Shown one piece after another: positions 1 to 5,305 of a stretch of DNA of 8,644 nucleotides (position 1 is the stretch's first letter; every line of letters begins with the position of its first letter). The position numbers and the translations under genes are program-made. The notes beneath the pieces were generated by a model, which did no database searches, was not told the DNA's origin, and was given only the letters and a program-made list of their open reading frames with translations. Origin of the DNA: Firmicutes bacterium HGW-Firmicutes-10 (GTDB taxonomy: Bacteria > Bacillota_I > Bacilli_A > Erysipelotrichales > Erysipelotrichaceae); the NCBI GenBank assembly GCA_002841605.1, contig PHAF01000079.1, forward strand, positions 1-8,644. The letters are read 5' to 3'.

Positions 1-542
1 GGCGGGTTAAATGATGGCAAGCGATACTCGTTGCTTAATCTCATGACTTCTTTGCGCACGCGTTCAACATCTGCATCGTGAACGATACAGTGATCGATCG
101 AAACGAAGTAATTAGAATTGGGTTTGTACATACCACTGGTAAGTGTACCCTGATTTAGGCTGATTGGAAATTTGCATTGGTTTCGATATCCCAGCGGTGA
201 AGGGTTCGCAACGATTGGTCGTATACGCGGTACTTTTCCGCTCATGTATTTCCTTAGAGATTCATAGAGGAGTTTTTCTTTTTCTTTCAGTTGTTGTTCG
301 AGACTGAGTGTCATGATCGAGCATCCGCCGCATTGATCTTGAATCGGACACGGAGAAACGATACGGTGCGGGCTTTGCTGAATCAGTTCCAATCGTTTGG
401 CAATCACGTATCGATCAAAGCGTTTTATTATCTCAGCTTCAACGATCTCTCCGGGGTAAGCATTTTCAATAAAGGTTGGCAGTCGGTCAATATAGCCAAT
501 TCCTTCCCCGTTAATCCCCATTTTTTCGATTTTTATTTTCAT
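1..542 (-). CDS. rlmD: 23S rRNA (uracil-C5)-methyltransferase, RlmD/RlmCD type (N-terminal 180 residues, 3' end outside window)
   Basis: This is the N-terminal part of a SAM-dependent RNA m5U methyltransferase of the RumA/TrmA family, which methylates a uridine of 23S rRNA in the cytoplasm. Residues 1-50 look like a TRAM RNA-binding domain (KIEKMGINGEGIGYI, then PGEIVEAEI). The pattern Cys65-x5-Cys71-Gly-Gly-Cys74 with a later Cys152 matches the four cysteines that hold the [4Fe-4S] cluster in RlmD. LGYRNQCKFPI at about 117-127 is typical of the central domain. The catalytic Rossmann domain lies beyond the window. The start at 542 follows an in-frame stop and an AAGGGG SD site 9 nt upstream. 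Family assignment is firm. Which position it modifies (747, 1939 or both, as in Bacillus RlmCD) cannot be told, so the symbol is provisional. Confidence 0.88.
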   Translation of the reverse strand, partial: MKIKIEKMGINGEGIGYIDRLPTFIENAYPGEIVEAEIIKRFDRYVIAKRLELIQQSPHRIVSPCPIQDQCGGCSIMTLSLEQQLKEKEKLLYESLRKYMSGKVPRIRPIVANPSPLGYRNQCKFPISLNQGTLTSGMYKPNSNYFVSIDHCIVHDADVERVRKEVMRLSNEYRLPSFNP

Positions 543-662
543 TTACACCATCCCCTTTTTATCATTTTATCACAAGGATAAGCAAGTATTGCGACAAGTT
601 TTCAATAATTTCGAATATTTTGTCACGTTTTGACAACATCACACTCTTTGTGTTGTTTTTCA

Positions 663-693
663 ACAAAAAAGCATGAATTTCATGCCTTTTTTT
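663..693 (-). terminator. Intrinsic terminator of the pyrophosphatase-like gene
   Basis: A GCATGAA/TTCATGC hairpin (671-685) is flanked by A residues on one side and T residues on the other. Read on the minus strand it lies just after the stop codon at 695 and is followed by TTTTTT. With the A-tract on the opposite side it could act in both directions, but no plus-strand gene precedes it. A second small hairpin (TGTTG/CAACA) follows directly at about 651-665. Confidence 0.75.
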
Positions 694-694
694 G

Positions 695-1084
695 TTATTC
701 TGTTGTTGCCCAGTTAGGTACGGTATTCCCGCGTCGAACTAAAATTGTCTTTTGAAAATCCGTTTGGTTTAAAAACCGCAAGATTTCTTCTTCTTCTGCT
801 TGTGTGCATCCGACAAGCAACTTAACATCAATATCCTTTTTCAGGATATCCGCTGCGATAACGATCGTACTTATCGATGACGCCAGTCCACTGCCACGGT
901 AAACGGCAATCCCCTCTTGCTCCTGATTAAATGTATCTTCAAGGTAACCATAGCTGACAGGATATACCAGATTGTGATATTTAGGATGTACATCCCCTTT
1001 GTTTCGGGAAATTACCAGTTTTGATGAGAAAAATAGTGTATCTAGTTTTTGCCAGAAATATGCGTTGTTTTCAATTCCGTTCAT
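695..1084 (-). CDS. Inorganic pyrophosphatase-like protein, probably non-catalytic
   Basis: This 129-residue protein resembles the short pyrophosphatase-like family of Gram-positive bacteria. Residues 21-51 contain SKLVISRNKG, HPKY and YPVSYGYLEDT, the region that in true family I pyrophosphatases lines the phosphate site. The canonical DxDPxD metal-binding motif is not present: the corresponding stretch (residues 54-64) reads QEQEGIAVYRG, with no aspartate. The C-terminal part (VKLLVGCTQAEEEEILRF) also fits the short family. The protein may therefore not hydrolyse pyrophosphate, and its role is unknown. The start at 1084 has a GAGGGTGA SD site and its own strong promoter upstream. It is downstream of the metal-efflux operon, 119 nt from the exonuclease stop. 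No clear terminator separates them, so read-through is possible. Confidence 0.75.
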   Translation of the reverse strand: MNGIENNAYFWQKLDTLFFSSKLVISRNKGDVHPKYHNLVYPVSYGYLEDTFNQEQEGIAVYRGSGLASSISTIVIAADILKKDIDVKLLVGCTQAEEEEILRFLNQTDFQKTILVRRGNTVPNWATTE

Positions 1085-1107
1085 TCAATCACCCTCATTG
1101 TCTATTT

Positions 1108-1136
1108 ATTATAACTTTATTTTCATTTTCTGTAAA
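1108..1136 (-). promoter_or_regulatory. Sigma-A promoter of the pyrophosphatase-like gene
   Basis: On the minus strand TTTACA (1131-1136) is followed after exactly 17 nt by a perfect TATAAT (1108-1113). The ATG at 1084 lies about 23 nt downstream of the -10 box, so the leader would be short, with the SD site in it. Confidence 0.8.
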
Positions 1137-1203
1137 CATGTAAGTCAGTGAAAGAAAATTCATTAACCATAGAAGATGCTTTTGTTGTCTGATACTTTAA
1201 AAT

Positions 1204-1779
1204 TTACAAGTACCAACTGCTGCCAATCGGAACCATCAAGGCATCACACAACTCCCAAGGATGATATATCCCTGTCAATATCATTGTCTGATTGACAATT
1301 TGGGCACAGGCAAAAGCATCGCTTCCGGCATCGTGGTGATCAAGATGGATACCTAGGTGCTCTGCTACGACATTTAACCGGTGGCTCGGTAAAAATTTGA
1401 ATGCAGATCCGGATAACTTTACCGTGCAAAAATAGGAGAAGTGGTCATATTCTAGTTTATAAAGATTAATCAGGCTCATCAGGACGGTCATATCAAAAGA
1501 GGCATTATGAGCAACCAATATCCCGTCTTTGATAATTTCACGTATCATTGGCCATAACTGATCAAATTCAGGCTGTTCAGCTACATCTTCGGGCCGGATA
1601 TGGTGAATGTCAATGAAGGAAGGATCAAATGAATACAGGTTTTGATGAGGTCGGATCAAAAATGATTCTTTGTATGTCAATACTCCTTCTTGAAAAACGA
1701 CGATCCCGATGGCACAAGCACTTGCCATATTACGATTTGCCGTTTCAAAATCAATAGCAATGAATTTGTCAGGTTTCAT
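1204..1779 (-). CDS. DEDDh 3'-5' exonuclease (DnaQ / DNA polymerase III epsilon-like)
   Basis: This is a single-domain exonuclease of the DnaQ/RNase T superfamily, which removes nucleotides from 3' ends with two divalent metal ions. All five catalytic positions can be seen: D10 and E12 (IDFET, motif I), D96 (HNASFD, motif II), and H149 and D154 (HDAGSDA, motif III with the DEDDh histidine). At 191 aa it is an exonuclease module only, without helicase, BRCT or GIY-YIG parts. The start overlaps the end of the upstream efflux ATPase by 11 nt, so the two are probably translationally coupled; a GAGG SD site lies about 10 nt upstream, inside the ATPase gene. It is the last gene of the metal-responsive operon. 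Substrate (DNA or RNA) cannot be told from the sequence. The catalytic metal need suggests, but does not show, a link with the pump. Confidence 0.88.
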   Translation of the reverse strand: MKPDKFIAIDFETANRNMASACAIGIVVFQEGVLTYKESFLIRPHQNLYSFDPSFIDIHHIRPEDVAEQPEFDQLWPMIREIIKDGILVAHNASFDMTVLMSLINLYKLEYDHFSYFCTVKLSGSAFKFLPSHRLNVVAEHLGIHLDHHDAGSDAFACAQIVNQTMILTGIYHPWELCDALMVPIGSSWYL

Positions 1780-3832
1780 GATGAAGTATCCTCACAGCAT
1801 TTAGTACAGCCAAAAGTGCAACTCCGACATCCGCAAATACAGCAGCCCACATTGAAGCATATCCCAATGATCCCAAAGCCAGTATGATGATTTTAACAGC
1901 AAATATAAATGCGAGGTTGGTAATCATGATTTTCCTTGTCTTTTTAGCGATTTCAATGGCTTTGACAACATCCATTGGGCGGTCTTTCAATAACACGATA
2001 TCTGCTGCTTCTATAGTCAAATCACTACCCAATCCACCCATGGCCATTCCACAGTCGCTTAATGTGATGATTGCCGCATCATTGACCCCATCACCGACAA
2101 AAGCAAATTTGCGTTTTTCTGTTTTCAACCGTTCACCCACAGCCAGTTTCTCATGTGGTAAAAGCTGACTGAAGATTTCATCGATTCCTAATTGCTGTGC
2201 TATGCGCTGTGCTGAGGCTTCCCTGTCGCCAGATACCATAATGGTTTTAATACCCCATTGTTTAAGTCGTTGAATGGTCTCTGCACTGTCCGGTTTGATT
2301 TCATCATCAAGAAAATAGATGGCCGTAGGATGTGAGTCGATTTTTAATACAACTGCCATGGGGTACTGCCGGGACACGGAAAGCAGTGATTCACTCAATG
2401 CGACTTCATTAAAACTGACGATTTCCACCCTTTTCCCGTCTGCCTCACCACTGATACCAACGCCGGCTGTTTCAACGATATTTGTTATTTGTAAATCGCT
2501 GTTTGATTCGGTAGCTAAAACCAACGCTTTTGCGATGGGATGTCCCGAGTGTTTTTCAAGTATGTTTACGATTTCATCTGATTTAGATATATCATGATCA
2601 TCGATCGTAACTTTGTGTACGCATACGATATTGCCTTTGGTCAGTGTCCCGGTCTTATCAAAGAGTACCGTTTCAATATCAAGGGCTGATTCAAGGGCTT
2701 CCCCACCTTTGAACAGGATGCCTTGCGTGCCTCCGTAACCCATTGCGGCAAAATATCCCAAAGGAACGGATATGACCATAGCACAAGGACAACTGATGAC
2801 CAGAAATATTAATCCACGATATAGTCCTTCTCTTGCATCTGACAGATAAAAAGATGACACGATAAAGACAACAAAAGCAATTGCGACAACGGTTGGGGTG
2901 TATACAGCCGCAAACTTGCTCATATATGATTCAGCCCGAGCTTTTTTCAAGGAGGCTTGTTGCATATATCTGACCAATCGTGCCAATGACGAATCCTCGT
3001 ATGGTTTTTTAACGATAACGAAGACAGGATTTCCTAAGTTGACTGCTCCGGCAATGACGTCTTCATCGACAGTTTTCTGTACAGGCATTGATTCTCCGGT
3101 TATCGATTTATTGTCAAACATCGACTCGCCTTTTATGATCGTGCCATCACACGGAACTTTGGCTCCTTTAGCCACAAAAACGACTTCACCGGGTAATACC
3201 TGATGGGGGTTTTTGATTATATGCTTTCCTTCAATGACCACAACTGCTTGATTGACCGAAACATCCAACAGTTTGGATATTGCATTCTTCGATCGATTGA
3301 CAGCTTTGTCCTGAAAATATTCGCCAACCGTATAAAAGACCATGACACCTAAAGCTTCCGGGATTTCATTGATGGCTATGGCACCGATCGTTGCGATGGA
3401 CATCAGAAAATTTTCATCAAACATATCTTTGCGACGTAACTTTAAAAAGGCTTTCTTAAATACCGGATAGCCTATGAATACATAGATACCTAGTGCGATA
3501 CCTTTAAAAATTAATCCATCACTAAGCAAGGATATTAATAATCCGAAAATACCGATGACCAGTCGAATCTGATCCAGGGAGTATTGCTTTTTGATATCTA
3601 CAATCGTTTCCTCTTCGACAATGATGTTGACATCTTCAATGGCCAATATCTGGGTTTTGATATGCTCAATATCAGTCCCTTGGTTTTCTTTGTTAAACTT
3701 TATCGTCAAGCGGTTAGTTAAAAAATCGAGTTTTGCCAGTTCGACATCAGGGCGGTTGTTAATGCTTTTTTCTATTTTGTTTCCACAATTGGCACAGGTC
3801 AATCCGTCCAGAAGGATCGTAATTTCTTTCAT
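1769..3832 (-). CDS. cadA: P1B-2 heavy-metal efflux ATPase (Zn2+/Cd2+/Pb2+), CadA/ZntA type
   Basis: This membrane pump exports soft divalent metals at the cost of ATP. Residues 1-75 form one heavy-metal-associated domain with a CxxC metal site (GLTCANC, C13/C16). The P-type core is complete: TGES actuator motif (245-248), CPC ion site in the sixth membrane helix (C348-P-C350), DKTGTLT phosphorylation loop (D392), the HP motif of the nucleotide domain (431-432), and GDGVNDA (580-586). K647 and D668, spaced 21 apart near the C-terminus, match the lysine and aspartate pair that defines the Zn/Cd/Pb class and separates it from copper pumps. Length (687 aa) is usual. I chose the start at 3832: it lies one base after the sensor gene's stop with GAGG 7 nt upstream. 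An in-frame ATG at 3847 has no SD. It overlaps the exonuclease gene downstream. An unusual detail is CPCAM in place of the commoner CPCAL. Confidence 0.94.
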   Translation of the reverse strand: MKEITILLDGLTCANCGNKIEKSINNRPDVELAKLDFLTNRLTIKFNKENQGTDIEHIKTQILAIEDVNIIVEEETIVDIKKQYSLDQIRLVIGIFGLLISLLSDGLIFKGIALGIYVFIGYPVFKKAFLKLRRKDMFDENFLMSIATIGAIAINEIPEALGVMVFYTVGEYFQDKAVNRSKNAISKLLDVSVNQAVVVIEGKHIIKNPHQVLPGEVVFVAKGAKVPCDGTIIKGESMFDNKSITGESMPVQKTVDEDVIAGAVNLGNPVFVIVKKPYEDSSLARLVRYMQQASLKKARAESYMSKFAAVYTPTVVAIAFVVFIVSSFYLSDAREGLYRGLIFLVISCPCAMVISVPLGYFAAMGYGGTQGILFKGGEALESALDIETVLFDKTGTLTKGNIVCVHKVTIDDHDISKSDEIVNILEKHSGHPIAKALVLATESNSDLQITNIVETAGVGISGEADGKRVEIVSFNEVALSESLLSVSRQYPMAVVLKIDSHPTAIYFLDDEIKPDSAETIQRLKQWGIKTIMVSGDREASAQRIAQQLGIDEIFSQLLPHEKLAVGERLKTEKRKFAFVGDGVNDAAIITLSDCGMAMGGLGSDLTIEAADIVLLKDRPMDVVKAIEIAKKTRKIMITNLAFIFAVKIIILALGSLGYASMWAAVFADVGVALLAVLNAVRILHHET

Positions 3833-3833
3833 G

Positions 3834-4184
3834 TCACTCCCTCGCATGTTCTAGTGCTTGTCTGAAAATCTGTCGGACATGATCGTCATTAAGCGAATAA
3901 AAAACATTTTTCCCGCGTTTCTCGGATTTTACAAGCCGGGTTTGTTTAAGTTTAGAGAGTTGGTGCGAAATGGCAGATTGAGACATTTGAGTGACTATCA
4001 TCAAGTCACAAACACACAATTCTCGATCAAACAGAGCGTTAATGATTTTTAAGCGTGTCGAATCAGACACCATCTTAAAAAGCATGGACATATAGTCATA
4101 CTCTTCACTCGATAGCAAGTCATTAATCGCTTCCTCAATGACCTGTGGGTGAGTGTTCAACTCTTTGCAAATATCAGCTTTCAT
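3834..4184 (-). CDS. cadC: CadC-type ArsR/SmtB metal-sensing repressor
   Basis: This is a winged-helix repressor that leaves its operator when it binds Cd, Pb or Zn. The helix-turn-helix is at about 61-82 (VTQMSQSAISHQLSKLKQ). ELCVCDL places C57 and C59 at the alpha3N site. D100, H102, H113 and E116 near the C-terminus reproduce the alpha5 site of S. aureus CadC, all offset by one residue, and C6 lines up with CadC Cys7. The second N-terminal cysteine (CadC Cys11) is missing. The start at 4184 has a GAGG SD 5 nt upstream. An upstream in-frame ATG (4211) would add nine residues, including two cysteines, but it has no SD and overlaps both the operator and the predicted transcription start. The ATPase gene begins one base after the stop, so the sensor probably controls its own operon. 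Confidence 0.9.
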   Translation of the reverse strand: MKADICKELNTHPQVIEEAINDLLSSEEYDYMSMLFKMVSDSTRLKIINALFDRELCVCDLMIVTQMSQSAISHQLSKLKQTRLVKSEKRGKNVFYSLNDDHVRQIFRQALEHARE

Positions 4185-4192
4185 TAATACCT

Positions 4193-4214
4193 CACATGAA
4201 CACTTGTTCATATG
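4193..4214. promoter_or_regulatory. Operator for the CadC-like repressor
   Basis: A perfect 7-2-7 inverted repeat, ATGAACA-CT-TGTTCAT (4196-4211), extends to a 22-bp imperfect palindrome (4193-4214). The TGAACA/TGTTCA core matches the type of site bound by SmtB, ZiaR and related ArsR repressors. It overlaps the predicted transcription start and ends beside the SD site of the sensor gene, where a bound repressor would block initiation. Confidence 0.75.
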
Positions 4215-4215
4215 T

Positions 4216-4244
4216 AGTATATAAAATATCTGCCTTGATGTAAA
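4216..4244 (-). promoter_or_regulatory. Sigma-A promoter of the cadC-cadA-exonuclease operon
   Basis: TTTACA (4239-4244) and TATACT (4216-4221) on the minus strand are 17 nt apart. Transcription should begin at about 4208-4209, inside the operator, giving a leader of about 24 nt before the ATG at 4184. The -35 box touches the T-tract of the terminator of the neighbouring VOC gene. Confidence 0.8.
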
Positions 4245-4272
4245 GAAAAAGAAGAATCCTTGGACTCTTCTT
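4242..4272 (-). terminator. Terminator of the VOC/glyoxalase-like gene
   Basis: On the minus strand AAGAAGAGTCC and GGATTCTTCTT (4249-4272) form a stem of about ten pairs with one G-T wobble and a tight loop, followed by TTTCTTT. The stem includes part of the stop codon, and the tail runs into the -35 box of the cad promoter. Confidence 0.7.
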
Positions 4273-4642
4273 AGCGTTTCGCAGGTACGATTTCAATCCA
4301 ATATCCGTCCGGATCCAGAATGAAGTAAATACCCATTTTGGGATTCTCGTAACAAATGACTCCCATTTCCAAATGGTGCTGATGTGCTTTTTCAAAATCT
4401 TCTGTGGTAAATGCCAAGTGGTATTCCTGCTCGCCCAAGTCATATGGCTCTGTATGGTCTTTTAACCAAGTCAATTCCAAATAAAAATCTGATTCGCGAT
4501 CTTCCAAAAAAGTGATGATATAGCTGCCATCACTCGCTTCCCTGCTTCTCTTCACAGATAAGCCGAGGGCTTCTTGATAGAATTTGATACTCTTTTGCAA
4601 GTCGAGCACGTTAAAATTGAAATGTGCAAATTTGAATTTCAT
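4271..4642 (-). CDS. VOC-fold protein, glyoxalase I (lactoylglutathione lyase)-like
   Basis: This 123-aa protein has the two beta-alpha-beta-beta-beta modules of the vicinal oxygen chelate fold. The four glyoxalase I metal ligands are all present in order: H7 (FAHFNFNV), E56 (FYLELTWL), H75 (EYHLAF) and E117 (DPDGYWIEIVP). LDLQKSIKFYQEALGL and the DPDGYWIE ending are typical of glyoxalase I, which converts the thiol hemiacetal of methylglyoxal to a lactoyl-thioester. Many Bacillota lack glutathione, so the thiol could be another one such as bacillithiol; this is inference. I chose the start at 4642, with a GGAGA SD site 6 nt upstream. An ATG at 4699 in the same frame adds 19 unlikely residues with no SD. 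It is a single gene, divergent from mscL. A related dioxygenase or resistance protein of the fold remains possible. Confidence 0.83.
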   Translation of the reverse strand: MKFKFAHFNFNVLDLQKSIKFYQEALGLSVKRSREASDGSYIITFLEDRESDFYLELTWLKDHTEPYDLGEQEYHLAFTTEDFEKAHQHHLEMGVICYENPKMGIYFILDPDGYWIEIVPAKR

Positions 4643-4705
4643 GCTTGTTCTCCTTTTATATATTTTACCACGATGCAACCAACCCTTCATCTGTTTCAAT
4701 CAAGT

Positions 4706-4735
4706 TTTACCAAAACCATGAATGTTTAGTATAAT
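4706..4735 (+). promoter_or_regulatory. Promoter of mscL
   Basis: A perfect TATAAT (4730-4735) lies 18 nt after a weaker -35, TTTACC (4706-4711). Transcription would begin at about 4742, only about 14 nt before the ATG. The strong SD site AAGGAGGT (4741-4748) would then be at the very 5' end of the message, or a slightly different start may be used. Confidence 0.55.
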
Positions 4736-4755
4736 TAAGTAAGGAGGTATTACAC

Positions 4756-5151
4756 ATGATAAAAGAATTTAAAGCATTTGTTATGAGGGGAAATGTTGTC
4801 GATTTAGCTGTCGGTGTCATTATCGGAGGCGCTTTTGGAAAAGTCATCAGTTCGCTTGTCAGTGATATTTTTATGCCGGTAATTTCCGTATTGACTGGTG
4901 GCGTTAAATTCAGTGATTTGAAAATCGTTTTGGTTGAGGCAGTCGGTGAATCTGCCGAAGTCGCTATTCAGTATGGGATGTTCATTGAGAATATCATTGA
5001 TTTTCTGATCATTGCATTGAGTATTTTTGTCTTTATTAAGTTGTTAAGTTCAATGAAAAAGAAAGAGGCTGAAAAACCTGCACCAGCACCAACACCCGAT
5101 CCGGTAGTTGAATTGTTATCCGAAATCCGTGATGAATTGAGAAAAGACTGA
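4756..5151 (+). CDS. mscL: Large-conductance mechanosensitive channel MscL
   Basis: MscL is a homopentameric channel of the cytoplasmic membrane that opens under high membrane tension and releases solutes after osmotic downshock. At 131 aa the length is usual. Residues 1-12 form the amphipathic N-terminal helix (MIKEFKAFVMRG). The first membrane helix and pore constriction follow at about 14-45 (VVDLAVGVIIGGAFGKVISSLV), then the periplasmic loop with GGVKFSDL. The second helix is at about 74-95 (YGMFIENIIDFLIIALSIFVFIK). A Pro/Ala-rich linker (KPAPAPTPDP) joins the C-terminal cytoplasmic bundle helix (ELLSEIRDELRK). The SD site AAGGAGGT is 7 nt from the ATG. Its original terminator was the target of the insertion sequence downstream, but a full copy remains next to the gene. 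Confidence 0.96.
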   Translation: MIKEFKAFVMRGNVVDLAVGVIIGGAFGKVISSLVSDIFMPVISVLTGGVKFSDLKIVLVEAVGESAEVAIQYGMFIENIIDFLIIALSIFVFIKLLSSMKKKEAEKPAPAPTPDPVVELLSEIRDELRKD

Positions 5152-5162
5152 GACATGCAAAT

Positions 5163-5188
5163 TAAAAGATTCCGTCAGGAATCTTTTT
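5163..5188 (+). repeat. Left copy of the 26-bp direct repeat flanking the IS; also the mscL terminator
   Basis: The repeat starts TAAAAGATTCC, has loop GTCA, and ends GGAATCTTTTT. It is identical, in the same orientation, to 6758-6783. Together the copies exactly bracket the element at 5189-6757. The 10-bp stem (5164-5173 with 5178-5187) and T-tract lie 11 nt after the mscL stop, so this copy still serves as its terminator. Confidence 0.85.
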
Positions 5189-5207
5189 CAGACTGTTGAC
5201 AAATACA
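5189..5207 (+). repeat. Left terminal inverted repeat of the IS
   Basis: CAGACTGTTGACAAATACA pairs with the right end at 6739-6757 with three mismatches in 19. It begins on the first base after the direct repeat. Confidence 0.8.
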
Positions 5208-5231
5208 ATTGTAAATGTCGACAGTTTTTTT
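5192..5231 (+). terminator. Subterminal hairpin with T-tract at the left IS end
   Basis: ACTGTTGAC (5192-5200) pairs with GTCGACAGT (5217-5225), nine pairs with one G-T wobble, and seven T residues follow (5225-5231). The loop holds a further palindrome, TACAATTGTA. Oriented this way it should stop transcripts coming from mscL before they reach the transposase gene. A closely similar structure recurs at 8552-8582. Confidence 0.65.
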
Positions 5232-5250
5232 ATTTGTTTGAAAGGCAATC

Positions 5251-5279
5251 TTTATCGGATATCCGAAAAATGATAAAAT
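5251..5279 (+). promoter_or_regulatory. Probable transposase promoter with internal palindrome
   Basis: TAAAAT (5274-5279) lies 17 nt after TTTATC (5251-5256), a weak -35. A perfect 12-bp palindrome, TCGGATATCCGA (5255-5266), sits in the spacer and could be a binding site. The transposase SD and ATG follow 15-27 nt downstream. Confidence 0.45.
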
Positions 5280-5305
5280 AAAGAGGACATTTTGAGGGTG
5301 GAATT

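Noticed and set aside
291..581. Plus-strand ORF opposite the methyltransferase, and similar long frames opposite cadA and the transposase
   Set aside because: They lie antisense to genes with clear family motifs, and they lack SD sites and recognisable domains.
543..694. Possible small RNA or leader peptide in the intergenic region
   Set aside because: Only a terminator and small inverted repeats are seen, with a poor -10-like TAAAAT and no matching -35; nothing supports a gene.
4185..4211. Nine extra N-terminal residues of the CadC-like protein, including two cysteines
   Set aside because: The ATG at 4211 is inside the operator at the predicted transcription start and has no SD, so this stretch is probably not translated.
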